Counted from the first letter of the stretch, positions 18,897 to 28,893 are shown. The stretch: 64,000 nt of DNA from Bradyrhizobium sp. CSS354 (GCF_029051725.1 NZ_JAACFU010000011.1:1-64000), one strand, 5' to 3'. A program made the numbers and translations. The notes: generated by a model from the sequence alone, not told the origin.

Positions 18897-20438
18897 TCAC
18901 ATGTCCGAATTGCCCACACATCGCGAAGATGCGATGTCCTCGGTGAGTTGATTGCGCGTAGTTTCTGCAGGCGGAACAGACCTTCGGATAAGGAGGCGCA
19001 TGATCTCTTCCGCATAATTTCGAGAGCAAAGGACTACAGTCGCGACATAAGTCGGGGCACCGACAAGCACTGAAATCGCCAATTGGAAGGGCGGAGGAAA
19101 GGCGCTGCATAGCAGCTTAGCGCCGATCACGACGAATGCCATTGTCATGCAGCCGGCAGTTGGCCCCGCGAACACCGCCAAATAATCCATAACACTCAGC
19201 GACGCGAGGCGCGCGGACTTAACAACTGCAAAAGGCCACCGCGCAAGCGTGGAAGCAAATAGCAAAACCAAGACCATCGTCAGGCCGAGTTGAGACGACA
19301 GCGCCAGGATACTCAGCGTCAGCACGCCCGCGAACAATTGATAGTAAAACCACCAATTTGGAAAACCGCGGCTATTGATCAAACTGCTTTGAATAACACC
19401 TATGCAGGCCATCAATCCGAGCGCACAGTAGATGCGTATTGGCAAAACAGTCTCGATCCATTTCGGACCGAAAATCATCGGCACTGCGAGATCGGCTACC
19501 ATGGCGAAGCCGACAAACATCGGAAAGGAAATCGCTGACGAAAGAAATGTCGCAGTCAAAAATCCTTTCCGTATACGATCCAGTTCAGTTTGAATCGAGG
19601 AAAACATCGGATGAGCGACGACGCCGAGGGGCGTCGCCACGACACCCACCATGATCTGGAAAATGTTCCGCGAGAACGCGTATATGCCGGCCTGAGCAGG
19701 CCCGAGGGAGAAACCGATGATTGCAGGATCGGCTTGAGTGGTCAGCGCTTGAATCGCGCGCGTCCCGGACGAAAAAGCGCCGTAACGAGCAAGTGAGCGT
19801 AGGGATCCAATATCGATAGACCACGCGGGTCGATATCTTGCACCCCACATCGCAGCGACCATCGCTGTCGCTGAGGATGACAGCTGAGCAATCACAAGAG
19901 CCCAGATGTTATACCCAGCGAACAGCAGCGAGATGGTAAGAACAGCAGAGACCAGCGTGGCTAGCAACGTACGATAGGTGAGCAATTCAAACGACATGCT
20001 CCGCGTAATGACCGCCTGCGGAACCATGGCAGCTGCATCGCAAAACAGTTTCAGACCGACAATGGGCAGCAAATGGGAAACTAGTTCCGAACCGGCGAGA
20101 TTGGCTACCAAGTCCTTGCTTGCAAACAGCGCTAAATAGGCCAAAAGCGCACAAACTAGCAAAATCCAGAATACCGAATCCAGATGGCGCCGATCGATCG
20201 CAGTCCTCTGAACGATTGCTTCGGAAAAGCCATAAGGCACCAGCACTCCTGCAAGAGAGACCACTCCCACAGTGAGCGCCACCAGCCCATATTCAACCGG
20301 GCCGACATACCGTGAAATCATCAAAAAAACGAAAAAATTCGTGCCGCTTGGGACGACAGCCGTGATCGTGGACCAAAACACACCTTTAATCGCGCGAGCA
20401 GCGTGACCGCCGGATGGGGGCGGCTTCAGATCGGTCAT
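18897..20438 (-). CDS. Polysaccharide flippase, Wzx/ExoT type
   Basis: A 513-residue integral membrane protein with about 12-14 hydrophobic helices and the N-terminal 'GVFWSTITAVVPSGTNFFV...ISRYVGPVEYGL' pattern of the oligosaccharide flippase (MOP) superfamily. It should flip lipid-linked repeat units to the periplasm for Wzy-dependent polymerisation. The start is ATG 20438 behind an AAAGGAA site. It stands alone on this strand, separated from the GH16 gene by about 320 bases with no recognisable gene (18576-18896) and from the divergent gene at 20902 by about 460. Confidence 0.88.
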   Translation of the reverse strand: MTDLKPPPSGGHAARAIKGVFWSTITAVVPSGTNFFVFLMISRYVGPVEYGLVALTVGVVSLAGVLVPYGFSEAIVQRTAIDRRHLDSVFWILLVCALLAYLALFASKDLVANLAGSELVSHLLPIVGLKLFCDAAAMVPQAVITRSMSFELLTYRTLLATLVSAVLTISLLFAGYNIWALVIAQLSSSATAMVAAMWGARYRPAWSIDIGSLRSLARYGAFSSGTRAIQALTTQADPAIIGFSLGPAQAGIYAFSRNIFQIMVGVVATPLGVVAHPMFSSIQTELDRIRKGFLTATFLSSAISFPMFVGFAMVADLAVPMIFGPKWIETVLPIRIYCALGLMACIGVIQSSLINSRGFPNWWFYYQLFAGVLTLSILALSSQLGLTMVLVLLFASTLARWPFAVVKSARLASLSVMDYLAVFAGPTAGCMTMAFVVIGAKLLCSAFPPPFQLAISVLVGAPTYVATVVLCSRNYAEEIMRLLIRRSVPPAETTRNQLTEDIASSRCVGNSDM

Positions 20439-20901
20439 CCGACATTTCCTTTCAGCGCGGAGTTTGGTCGAAGGCATGCGCTGAGAATGCTTCGATCTCG
20501 ACCACCTCCATGGCGCGGCCGCGCAAGGACAGTTGCCGTTCAGCAGGATGATTAAGCCGCATGCGAAAACGGATCAAGAAACAATCGGCAGGAGTTGACG
20601 AGAGTTCCGCCTTTGCGATGTCCGCCCTATTCACTCGGCTTGATCTATTTTGCGGAACGCCTCTCGCCAATTGTCATGAACCTTCTTCAAGCGGCGCACA
20701 CGCCCAACGATTGCAGCTCAAACAAAGCGGCGCGACAGCTATAAGCGCTGCATTGGGATATCTAGACTGTGATATCGCTTCATTGTAGTATTGTGCCGAT
20801 AATGAGGCTGCGGACTCCATAATCGCTTCCGATCGCCACCATCATCTGTCACACGTAAGCGCGCTAATATCTGCCGCCGAAGAGACGTAAAAGGCTTCTG
20901 A
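20439..20901. other. Divergent intergenic region
   Basis: This 463-base gap separates the leftward flippase from the rightward gene at 20902 and must contain their promoters. Several short open frames cross it on both strands, but none has a ribosome binding site or protein-like composition. It is A/T-richer towards the right end. No repeat or RNA gene is evident. Confidence 0.4.
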
Positions 20902-21702
20902 ATGCTGACTTTTATCATTCCTGTTCGCCATCCAAAAAACGCAAGGAACTGGGATGCACTAAAAAATAGGCTAGCTCAAACGATGAGCTCGATAGCGAAC
21001 CAGACAACGCATAATTGGCAGGCAATTATCATTGCGAACATCGGGTCCGACCTGCCGCCATTGCCGGAACGGTTTTCGGTCGAGTGGGTCGATTACCCTC
21101 CGAACCCAAAGCACGATCGAATTGCCGGCGAAGACGTTGAACAACTTCATCATTTTTTCAGGCTTGACAAGGGAAGACGCGTCAGAGCCGGAATACTTGC
21201 CGCCCAAAAAACGACTTTCTTTATGATAGTCGATGATGACGATTTTGTTAGCGCGAGGCTTGCCGAGCATGCCGAGAAGCATTCGACTCATAATGGTTGG
21301 TATATTGAGCGAGGCTATGTCTGGAGCGAAGAGAGCCCGATTGTGATCTTAATAGAGAGGTTCTTCCTGATGTGCGGGACATCGCACATCGTTCGAGCGG
21401 ACCTATTCGACTACGAAGCTCTGAGGGCCTCAGAAACTAGCGACTATGTAAAGCTAATGCTTGGCAGCCACATATCCATAGCGAAAAAACTCGCCGATAG
21501 CGGCACCCCCCTTTCACCGCTACCTTTTGCAGGCGCCGTATACAGAGTCGGCCACGCCGGAGCTCACAGCAAATCTGGTGGACTGTTCAGAACATTCATA
21601 GCTAACAGGAAAACCCTCCGAAATCCATTACGCGTGATGCAGGCCGCCCTGGCGACAAGATGGGTCACTTCATCAACGCGGGCCGAGTTTTTCGGTTGCT
21701 AA
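20902..21702 (+). CDS. Putative glycosyltransferase (GT-A like)
   Basis: A 266-residue protein whose start 'LTFIIPVRHPKNA' resembles the first strand of family-2 enzymes. A VDDDDF acidic motif near residue 113 stands where the metal-binding DXD would be. The usual VDDGSTD nucleotide motif is absent, so it is a divergent member and its donor site may differ. ATG 20902 is preceded by an AAGG element. It is rightward and alone, next to a converging pyruvyl transferase. Moderate certainty on class, none on substrate. Confidence 0.65.
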   Translation: MLTFIIPVRHPKNARNWDALKNRLAQTMSSIANQTTHNWQAIIIANIGSDLPPLPERFSVEWVDYPPNPKHDRIAGEDVEQLHHFFRLDKGRRVRAGILAAQKTTFFMIVDDDDFVSARLAEHAEKHSTHNGWYIERGYVWSEESPIVILIERFFLMCGTSHIVRADLFDYEALRASETSDYVKLMLGSHISIAKKLADSGTPLSPLPFAGAVYRVGHAGAHSKSGGLFRTFIANRKTLRNPLRVMQAALATRWVTSSTRAEFFGC

Positions 21703-21781
21703 GAGTTCTTAAGGGCGCGGGGGCGGCTTAATCGGTCACCCACCCGGCGTTGCCGTGGTGACGCTGCAAGGCAGTGAAGCG

Positions 21782-22810
21782 TTAAAACTTCTCCGATTGT
21801 AGCTCTTCGATTGCACGCAGCACTGCGGAAAGTGCCGCTTCGTGAATCTTCTCGTCGCTCAGCACTCCGGGCCGCAATGCGCACTCATGCATTGCTGCGA
21901 CGGACGCCTCAAACAGATCGCCGCCTTTCCTGCCGGCAAAAAAGGCGGGCAATCGGCCGACCGATCGGTTGAAGATCCTGACACTTAAGGAAAACATCTT
22001 CCTTAGGCGATCATGCTGTCTTTCGACGATGGCATGAAAGGACTCCATCTGCTGCTCAATTCCCTTCCTCTCGTGTGTGAACCTGTTGTCCGCCCACGGG
22101 CTTGCTAAGGACAAGTTGTTGGCGGACTGCCTAATCAGCAGGTCGCGAGTCTGATGGGTGAAGCAGGTGGCTGGCAGCACGAGCGGGCAATAGGGCAGCC
22201 TCAGAGAGAATGAAAAATCACACCATTTGAACGTCGAGATTTCAGGTGACGTCACCACCGGCAACCAGGGCACCCGCATGGCATCGGCTACGATCGCCGC
22301 ATGCATCGATTCCGCGATGACCTTTTCAGCGCGTGATATGCGCGTGACAACCGATCTGCTTTCGGACAGCGGATCCACGTACTCAATTCCAGCGCGTTCG
22401 CACACATCGCGTAGCCGCGCACTCTTCGGCGACTTGAAATGCGGTACAAAGACCACGCCTTTTCTGTCGCCCGTCGGCACTCGCTGAAACTGGTCCGCGA
22501 CTAGGATCGCTGGATCGGTGATCGATTTGGTCTCGTCCAGGTTCAAAAGGCGCGCCGACAGCGGCCCGCGGACGAAACGGATATCGAAACCTGCCTCGCC
22601 GATATGCGCCGGCGGTTTCGCGTAACCGGCCCCCGATCCGAAAACGATAATCCGTTCGGCGACCGGGATGCTCTCATCGATGATGGTCCCGATGCCAACG
22701 AAGATGGGCGCATCAGGTGAGGAAGAGAAATCGAAGTATTTGCTCCAAATCCACGAGTTCAGATCATCGCCAAAATTCTTGTACTTCTCGTCCCAGAAAT
22801 GCAGCTTCAT
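21782..22810 (-). CDS. Polysaccharide pyruvyl transferase (ExoV-like)
   Basis: It probably transfers pyruvate from phosphoenolpyruvate to a sugar as a ketal, giving the EPS negative charge. Of its 342 residues, the first ten or so (LHFWDEKYKNFGDDLN) are typical of ExoV/CsaB-type enzymes, as are FGSGAGYAKPP near 80, FVRGPLSA near 100, and SRAEKVIAESMHAAIVADA near 190, which carries a family histidine. A helical C-terminal extension after about 260 may pack on a partner. It lies 180 bases downstream of the FkbM gene on the same strand. Confidence 0.82.
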   Translation of the reverse strand: MKLHFWDEKYKNFGDDLNSWIWSKYFDFSSSPDAPIFVGIGTIIDESIPVAERIIVFGSGAGYAKPPAHIGEAGFDIRFVRGPLSARLLNLDETKSITDPAILVADQFQRVPTGDRKGVVFVPHFKSPKSARLRDVCERAGIEYVDPLSESRSVVTRISRAEKVIAESMHAAIVADAMRVPWLPVVTSPEISTFKWCDFSFSLRLPYCPLVLPATCFTHQTRDLLIRQSANNLSLASPWADNRFTHERKGIEQQMESFHAIVERQHDRLRKMFSLSVRIFNRSVGRLPAFFAGRKGGDLFEASVAAMHECALRPGVLSDEKIHEAALSAVLRAIEELQSEKF

Positions 22811-22990
22811 CTTGCGGAGACATCCGAGATCCCGGGCCTGGACTCAAGGGACGAACGAGCGACATGCACACTACCGAGGGCCGGATGACGTCTATTCATG
22901 TTTCGAGGTACTCACGTTCTGTTTTTCCCAGCTTTGCAAGTTGCGTCGTAGGATCCGGAATCAATTGGCGCCTGCATAAGAATGTCACTA

Positions 22991-23788
22991 TCAGGTACTG
23001 GCAGGATCTCGACGAACGTAGATGATGTTTTCTCCCGCAACAAAGATATCGAACTGCCGAGCTCCCATTTCTTTTTGAAAGGACGAACTGGTTCTTTCGT
23101 GCGGCAATAGCCAATCATGCGGCTCAATGATTAGCATGGCCGCCGCATCGATCCAATTGGTGTTGCTCGAGAACAGGTCAGACTCGAAGCCTTCTATATC
23201 GATCTTGGCGACGAGGAGACGACCTTTCGGGACTCGGGCAACGGCATCTTCCACAGTAATGATTTCCGTTCCTGAACTGGCACGAGCCGTCTGTGTGGCC
23301 CATGACAGCCGAGAGCGGGCCAGTTCGGCATATCCGGGCGTCGCCCCGATGGCGGCATCAAGGATATAGACGTCCTTTTTTCCAGCGAGATTGCTTCGAA
23401 GCAGCGCAATATTGTCTGGGTCCGGCTCGATCGCGACGATCGCAAGTTGGGGAAATTTTTGCCTGAACCATAAAGAGGCCGCCCCGATATTCGCGCCGGC
23501 ATCGACCAGAACGGGCGTTTTGCCGTCCTTGAGAATAGTGTTGTATGCCGCCTGCAGTCTTTCCTTCACACTGTCGTAACAATAGGCGGCGTAATCGCGC
23601 GATCCAAAGATATCCCTGAACGTCGAGATGTCGCTTTCGCGTGGCCGAAGCTCCACCGTTCCGATTTTTGACATCGCGACTCGCGCGGTCTTCGCCCCTG
23701 TAAGGCGAGCGACATGGCGCCAGAGTATTCTCGGACCGAAAATTGTCAGATCCTGAAAGTTAAGCGAGGCGATGTACCAGACGCTCAT
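22991..23788 (-). CDS. FkbM family methyltransferase
   Basis: A SAM-dependent O-methyltransferase: VDAGANIGAAS is the SAM-binding glycine loop and VAIEPDP the following acidic strand, both characteristic of FkbM proteins; VAKIDIEGFE is the third motif. I start it at ATG 23788 (265 residues). A longer frame reaches TTG 23926, but the extra N-terminus is encoded by a 15-base tandem repeat and is not family-like. In Bradyrhizobium-type EPS, O-methylated galactose is known, so sugar methylation is a reasonable guess. Confidence 0.82.
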   Translation of the reverse strand: MSVWYIASLNFQDLTIFGPRILWRHVARLTGAKTARVAMSKIGTVELRPRESDISTFRDIFGSRDYAAYCYDSVKERLQAAYNTILKDGKTPVLVDAGANIGAASLWFRQKFPQLAIVAIEPDPDNIALLRSNLAGKKDVYILDAAIGATPGYAELARSRLSWATQTARASSGTEIITVEDAVARVPKGRLLVAKIDIEGFESDLFSSNTNWIDAAAMLIIEPHDWLLPHERTSSSFQKEMGARQFDIFVAGENIIYVRRDPAST

Positions 23789-23885
23789 GTCGTTATCCCG
23801 CCATTCGCGCAAGCTTCTGAAACACCCACGTGTTGCAGCGATTGGCAATACAATCAAGCGCAAAAAGCATGCAGGGTCGACGTCC

Positions 23886-23935
23886 TGCCATGACAACAGC
23901 TGCCATGACAACAGCTGCCATGACAACAGCTGCCA
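23886..23935. repeat. 15-bp tandem repeat, three copies plus a partial
   Basis: Three exact 15-base units (starting TGCCATGACAACAGC) at 23886-23900, 23901-23915 and 23916-23930, with the first bases of a fourth. The repeat lies upstream of the FkbM start and, being a multiple of three, keeps the upstream open frame intact. Copy number could vary by slippage. Confidence 0.9.
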
Positions 23936-24360
23936 CTATTTCGTCGTAGAAAGCCATGCAACAACGGACTTGGAGTGACCTCCGCTCACCACGAATAGCA
24001 AATTGCCCTTTCAATAGTCAACGCTTGCATAAAGGGGCAACCGACTGACTTTCGAAGAGGCCAGTCGTTGTTAACGCGGCGACGACAATGTTCCTTGCGC
24101 CGCGCTGTCCGTTAACCGACTTTGCCGCCTTCCCAAACTTCATGATACATTGCGCCAGCCGCTCGCCAAGACGGAAGCACCCTGCGCCGGCAATTTCATG
24201 AATTCTGGTGCGGCTTGCAATTCGAAATCTGCTGCCAAGGCAACGAGAAGATGACCGGAACTCTAATCTATCGCACTAACACGTCTTTCAGTTCCGTGGA
24301 TTTTGAAAATTCGCCACAAGTGTGCGCAAGAAATCAGCCTCGTCAAACAAAGAGCTGCGA
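23936..24360. other. Long divergent intergenic region
   Basis: About 425 bases between the repeat upstream of the FkbM gene and the rightward glycosyltransferase at 24361. No open frame looks coding. Promoters for both directions should lie here, but I cannot place -35/-10 boxes with confidence. Nothing else is recognisable. Confidence 0.4.
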
Positions 24361-25575
24361 ATGAAGAAGGTACTTTGGATCTGCAGCCGCCTGCCTGCTC
24401 CGCTCCTCAGCGGCGACGCTCTCTATTCCGCGGGGTTGCTGAAAGCCCTCGCGATGACCAACGACGCAGCTATCACCTTAATCGGAACACGCCGGCCAAA
24501 TCATGGCCAGGATGCACATCTTGCAGCGCTACCCAATACGACATCCATCATGCTGCCGAGTGCCCAAGCCTCTGGACTGCGGAGTCTCGCATCTTCGTTG
24601 CCGCGTGACGCCTACAATCTGGCGACGCCAGAGCTTGCGCTGCAGATCGAAAAATTGCTGCAGCAAGAATGGGACTGGATCGTTATCGACCATGCTTATT
24701 CCGCGGGTTTGTTGTCGACTATCCTAAAGAACCGCGGCCGCGCGTCAGTCTGGTACATTGCGCACAATGCGGAGGGCGCCATTCGACCGGCCATCGCACG
24801 CAGTTTCAGCAATCCGCTGCGACGAACCATCATGCAGCTTGACGCCGAGAAATATCGCAGGCTGGAGCATCGGCTGGTGCGAGCCGCCGATGCGATCACG
24901 TGCATCACAGGTGACGATGCGTCTTATTTCCGCCAGTCCTCCCCCAGGGTCTGCATCGTTCCGCCAATTTACCTTGGCAAGATTGTCGCCGAGCGCCGGA
25001 TCGAGAGGAAGTGTCCCAGATCGCTGCTGCTTCTCGGCTCGTTCGAATGGGTGGCCAAGCAGAAAAATCTGGAGTTGATCGTGGAGACCTTGCTGCCACG
25101 TTTCCAACAGAAGGGTATCACACTCGATGTTGTCGGCTTCGTCCCGCAAGCGGTCCGCGACCGATATGGCCGATACACTGAGCATCTGCGCTTTCACGGA
25201 CAAGTGGACAACCTCGCCACAATTATGGCCGGAAGTCGCGGAGGGCTCGTGCCCGATCTGTTGGGAGGGGGTTTCAAGCTGAAGGTACTGGACTACGCCT
25301 TTCAGCGGCTTCCGATTTTCGCGCTCAGGCAGGCGGTCGCCGGCACGAGCCCAAACGAACAATCCGCAATGTTCCTGGCGGACGACCTCGACAGCCTCGT
25401 GGAGAGGATCGTTAACAATATTGACGATCTGGTTGCCCTCAACGGACATCAGCAATCTGCATTTGAGCTAATCTCCGCAAGGTTCGGCCTTGATGCAGGC
25501 ATCAGCGCACTCAAGGAATTCATACTTGGCAGTCGCCGCGTCGAATCTCGAGCACACACTATGCATCAGGTATAA
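24361..25575 (+). CDS. Glycosyltransferase family 4
   Basis: A 404-residue GT-B enzyme from ATG 24361, where the first Rossmann strand (KKVLWICSRLPAPLLSGD) begins with the typical acceptor-site glycine loop. 'AHNAEG' near 138, LLLGSFEWVAKQKNLELIV and the late GGGFKLKVLDYAF donor-site region match family 4, in which a Glu/Lys pair holds the nucleotide sugar. It is followed after 35 bases by a polymerase-type membrane protein on the same strand, so both probably belong to one EPS operon. Confidence 0.85.
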   Translation: MKKVLWICSRLPAPLLSGDALYSAGLLKALAMTNDAAITLIGTRRPNHGQDAHLAALPNTTSIMLPSAQASGLRSLASSLPRDAYNLATPELALQIEKLLQQEWDWIVIDHAYSAGLLSTILKNRGRASVWYIAHNAEGAIRPAIARSFSNPLRRTIMQLDAEKYRRLEHRLVRAADAITCITGDDASYFRQSSPRVCIVPPIYLGKIVAERRIERKCPRSLLLLGSFEWVAKQKNLELIVETLLPRFQQKGITLDVVGFVPQAVRDRYGRYTEHLRFHGQVDNLATIMAGSRGGLVPDLLGGGFKLKVLDYAFQRLPIFALRQAVAGTSPNEQSAMFLADDLDSLVERIVNNIDDLVALNGHQQSAFELISARFGLDAGISALKEFILGSRRVESRAHTMHQV

Positions 25576-25610
25576 GGCGCGCAGACGATCAGAATGCTGC
25601 AGGACCCCAC

Positions 25611-26879
25611 ATGAGCTCAATCCCGGCCGATATGGCGGACCAGACGATTCGATCTACGGGAGTCGGCGATTCGGATGTCGAACTGACCCGCATGGCGAAG
25701 TTCTTGGTATGGGCGTCCGTCGTGTCCGTGCTGTTCGTGAACCAAATTGCGTACAATATCGGCCAGTTTCCGGCCGCACTGGACCTGCCGTGTTATGCGC
25801 TCATCACGGCGTATCTCCTTGCGTCGGGGTACGCGAAGGTCAGCATGCCGATCCTTCTTCTATTCGTGGTGGTCATCGCGATGGCCGCCTTCCGCATTCC
25901 TGTGCTGCCGACGACGACACAAGCATCGTGGAGTTCGCTCCTTCTGTTGGCAGCCGGCTATGCATCGTTTGCAGTGCGCCTTTCACCTCGGCCAGGTTTG
26001 CCGGCCGTTCAGCAGTACATTCTCGACTCCTATGTGACGGCCGCATGTCTCATCGCCATTGTGGGAACAATCCAGATCATCGCGGTGAATGCCACCAGGC
26101 TGAAGGAACTTCAAAACATCTATTTTGTGCTGCCTGAAGCAATCCGTGGCGCCGGCACATACGTCTTCGCGCGGGAAGCCGGAGGCGGGCTCGCCAAGGC
26201 GAACGGATATTTCTTGCGCGAATCCGCCGAGCTTTCTAGCGTGACCGCATTGGCATTTTTGGCGGAATATTTTGCCAGGCGACGGCCGTTTCAACTCTTC
26301 TTGCTGACAATGGGTCTGGCAGCTTCTATTTCCGGGTCGGGAGTGATTGCGCTGGCAGCGGGCTTCCTCCTCCCGAAATCGGTGGGTCGCATACCAATCG
26401 CGCTGGCAACGGCCTGCGGCGCTCTGCTTCTGCTTTATGCGCTCTACAGCCTCGACAACCCTGTTCTCAATCTCTGGTTCGGACGGCTTACCGAATTCGG
26501 AACGCCCGGCTCGAGCGCCTATGCGAGATTCGTCGCACCCTGGGAGATGGTGCAGAGAACCTTCAACGACGGTATTGCCGCAACTTGGTTCGGCAATGGG
26601 CCGGGCAGCTTCTTCAGGATGTTGGCCGAGTTCAGGTCCCGATACGAGATCAGCGACCCGACCTGGGCCAAGCTGATCTATGAATACGGACTTGCGGGCT
26701 TCGTTTTCGTCACCCTGATCGTGATCATACGGCTCTACTCGAGTTCTCTTCGCGTCGAACTGTGCAATTTCATGCTGTTCAGCTGGCTCGTATTTCCTTC
26801 CGTTCTGAAGGCGACGACCTTTCTTATAATGTGGCTGGTGACACTTACCCCGGCGCCGCGCAGGGCGTCTCCGCCTTAA
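25611..26879 (+). CDS. O-antigen ligase/polymerase family membrane protein (Wzy-like)
   Basis: A 422-residue protein with around 10-11 transmembrane helices and one large periplasmic loop. The loop carries the family-type segment 'YARFVAPWEMVQRTF...GNGPGSFFRML' seen in Wzy/WaaL proteins, including an Arg and a Gly-x-Gly. It probably polymerises flipped repeat units in the periplasm. The start is ATG 25611. Its stop overlaps by four bases the end of the broken acyltransferase on the other strand. Confidence 0.8.
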   Translation: MSSIPADMADQTIRSTGVGDSDVELTRMAKFLVWASVVSVLFVNQIAYNIGQFPAALDLPCYALITAYLLASGYAKVSMPILLLFVVVIAMAAFRIPVLPTTTQASWSSLLLLAAGYASFAVRLSPRPGLPAVQQYILDSYVTAACLIAIVGTIQIIAVNATRLKELQNIYFVLPEAIRGAGTYVFAREAGGGLAKANGYFLRESAELSSVTALAFLAEYFARRRPFQLFLLTMGLAASISGSGVIALAAGFLLPKSVGRIPIALATACGALLLLYALYSLDNPVLNLWFGRLTEFGTPGSSAYARFVAPWEMVQRTFNDGIAATWFGNGPGSFFRMLAEFRSRYEISDPTWAKLIYEYGLAGFVFVTLIVIIRLYSSSLRVELCNFMLFSWLVFPSVLKATTFLIMWLVTLTPAPRRASPP

Positions 26880-27144
26880 TATTCGCGGACGGTGCAGAGG
26901 TCAGGTTTAGTCCTGAGATTGCACAAGCTGCCGGGCAACCAGTTTCGCCGGATGTTCGTGACCATGGGCCCTGAATGACCATCAAATCCTCTCGCCTGCG
27001 CGACAAAAGAAAGTTTTTCCTGGAGACCGAGGATCGGTTTTTCGGTGAGATGCCAAGAGAACGCCGCGAGCAAAGCGACGGCCGGCAGCCCCATAAGCGC
27101 TAGCACCAGTGCGCCCATCTTCGGGAAAACAACGATGGTCGGCA

Positions 27145-27152
27145 GGCTTATG
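27145..27152. repeat. Target-site duplication, left copy
   Basis: The 8 bases GGCTTATG directly abut the left end of the IS66 element and recur exactly at its right end (29772-29779). Eight bases is the duplication length expected for the IS66 family. Confidence 0.9.
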
Positions 27153-27228
27153 GTACGCATACGACGAAGACCGCCTGATTGACGCGTGCGCGCGGGCACG
27201 GCGAGCCATATGATGGCTTGCGGGAAGG

Positions 27229-28893
27229 TCAGGCGGCTTGCTGATCGGCGGACTTGCCGGCTTGGTGCAGGAGCTTCCATTCCCAGGGCAGCAGTTCGCG
27301 CAGCCGCGACGCGGGAAGATCGGCGATCCGGGCGAGGACTTCAGCGAGCCAGGCCTTTGGGTCGACGTCGTTGAGGCGGCAAGTCGTGATCATCGTCAGC
27401 ATGATCGCGGCACGGTCGGCGCCACGTTGGCTACCAGCGAAGGTCCAGTTGCGCCTTCCCAAGGCAATGCCTCTCAATGCACGCTCAGCGCAATTGTTGG
27501 TCAAGCAGATCCTGCCATCGTCGAGGAAGCGGACGAAGTCGTCCCAGCGATTGAGCATGTAGTTCATGGGCTTCAGGACCTCAGCGGAGCGCGAGAGGCT
27601 TTCTCGCTCGCGGAGCAGCCAGTCGTGCATGTCGTCGAGCAGCGGCTTGCTCCGCTCCTGGCGCACGGCCCGCCGCTCGTCGGCACTACGGCCGTTGATG
27701 GCGCGCTCGATCTCGAACAACGCATCCAGGCGTCTGACCGCGTCCAGCGCGATCGGGGAGACCGGTTTGCCCTTGCGGCCTTCCCGGGCGGCTTTTTCGA
27801 TGTCAGCCAGCTCGAAGAATCCCCGCCGCGCATGGGCCAGGCAAAATGCCGGCGTGATCGGCATTGCTTTCCTTTTTGGGTCGAACAACGGCTCGAAGCC
27901 GCCATAGCAATCCGCCTGCAGAATGCCGGCGAAGGCGGCCAGATGCTTCTGAGGATGTTCGCCCCGTCGGTTGCCCGAGGCATAATAGACCGCCGCCGGC
28001 GGCGCAGGCCCGGCGAACGGCCGGTCATCCCGCACATAGGTCCATATCCGGCCGGTCGTGCACCTGCCTTTCGCCAGGACGCGGATGGTGGTGTCGTCGC
28101 CATGAAGGCGCTCGGCCGCGAGCACATGACGCTCGATCAGCTGGAACAGCGGCATGACGGCGAAGGTTCCGTGGCCGACCTGGTCGGCCAGCGTCGACAG
28201 CGGCAGGTCGATCCGCTCAGCCTTGAAGCGCACGCTCTGGCGATTGAGCGGGATATGCATGCCGAACTTGTCGAACAGCATTGTCGCCAGCAATTGCGGA
28301 CCGATGAAGCCGCGCGGCGTGGCATGGAACGGTGCCGGCGGCTGGCTGATCTTCTCGCAATCGCGGCAAGTGAACTTCTCGCGTACCGTCTCGATCACCT
28401 TGAAGCGACGCGGGATCTCCTCCAGCGTCTTGGTTACATCCTCTCCGATCTTCGCCAGCCGAGATCCACCGCAGCAGGCGCAGCTCGTTGGAGCCTCAAT
28501 GACGACGCGCTCGTGTTCGATGTCGTCCGGCCATGGCTGACGAACCGGCCGCTTGCGCATGAAGGGGCGAACGTTCTGCGTCTTCGCTGCTGCGGCCTGC
28601 GCGGCAAGCTCATTCTCGGTCGCCGTGGTGGCGAGTTCTTCGAGCTCCAATTCCAACTGCTCGAGTAACCGCGCCGTGCGCTCGGAGCGCTGCCCGTGCA
28701 GTTCGCGTTTGAGCTTCTCGATCCGTAGCTCAAGATGAGCGATCAGCACCTCGCTGTCCGACAGCTCCGCCCGAGCGTTGGCGGCATCCGCGACTGCCAC
28801 ATCGCGTTCAGCCTGCAACGCCTCGCGCTCGGCCAGCAGAGCAAGGTAGGCTCTCGCGAGATCCGACGGAAGATCGTCCGGCTTCGATGTCAT
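27229..28893 (-). CDS. tnpC: IS66 transposase TnpC
   Basis: A full-length 554-residue IS66 DDE transposase. An N-terminal coiled coil (about 20-100) is followed by a zinc-finger-like Cys set (CACCGG ... CRDC, 138-185), then the catalytic region with GDDTTIRV (Asp), ADCYGG (Asp) and a late NNCAERALRGIALGR block carrying the Glu. The C-terminal 'NDVDPKAWLAEVLARI' tail is typical. The start is ATG 28893. It catalyses cut and strand transfer at the element ends. Confidence 0.95.
   Translation of the reverse strand: MTSKPDDLPSDLARAYLALLAEREALQAERDVAVADAANARAELSDSEVLIAHLELRIEKLKRELHGQRSERTARLLEQLELELEELATTATENELAAQAAAAKTQNVRPFMRKRPVRQPWPDDIEHERVVIEAPTSCACCGGSRLAKIGEDVTKTLEEIPRRFKVIETVREKFTCRDCEKISQPPAPFHATPRGFIGPQLLATMLFDKFGMHIPLNRQSVRFKAERIDLPLSTLADQVGHGTFAVMPLFQLIERHVLAAERLHGDDTTIRVLAKGRCTTGRIWTYVRDDRPFAGPAPPAAVYYASGNRRGEHPQKHLAAFAGILQADCYGGFEPLFDPKRKAMPITPAFCLAHARRGFFELADIEKAAREGRKGKPVSPIALDAVRRLDALFEIERAINGRSADERRAVRQERSKPLLDDMHDWLLRERESLSRSAEVLKPMNYMLNRWDDFVRFLDDGRICLTNNCAERALRGIALGRRNWTFAGSQRGADRAAIMLTMITTCRLNDVDPKAWLAEVLARIADLPASRLRELLPWEWKLLHQAGKSADQQAA

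Noticed and set aside
23886-23935. Tandem repeats considered as a CRISPR array
   Set aside because: Units are 15 bases with no spacers, so this is a simple tandem repeat.
24745-25455. 236-codon minus-strand frame
   Set aside because: Antisense of the family-4 glycosyltransferase at 24361-25575.
27238-28668. Long open frame of 476 codons on the plus strand
   Set aside because: It is the antisense of the IS66 tnpC gene; the minus strand carries the full transposase motifs.
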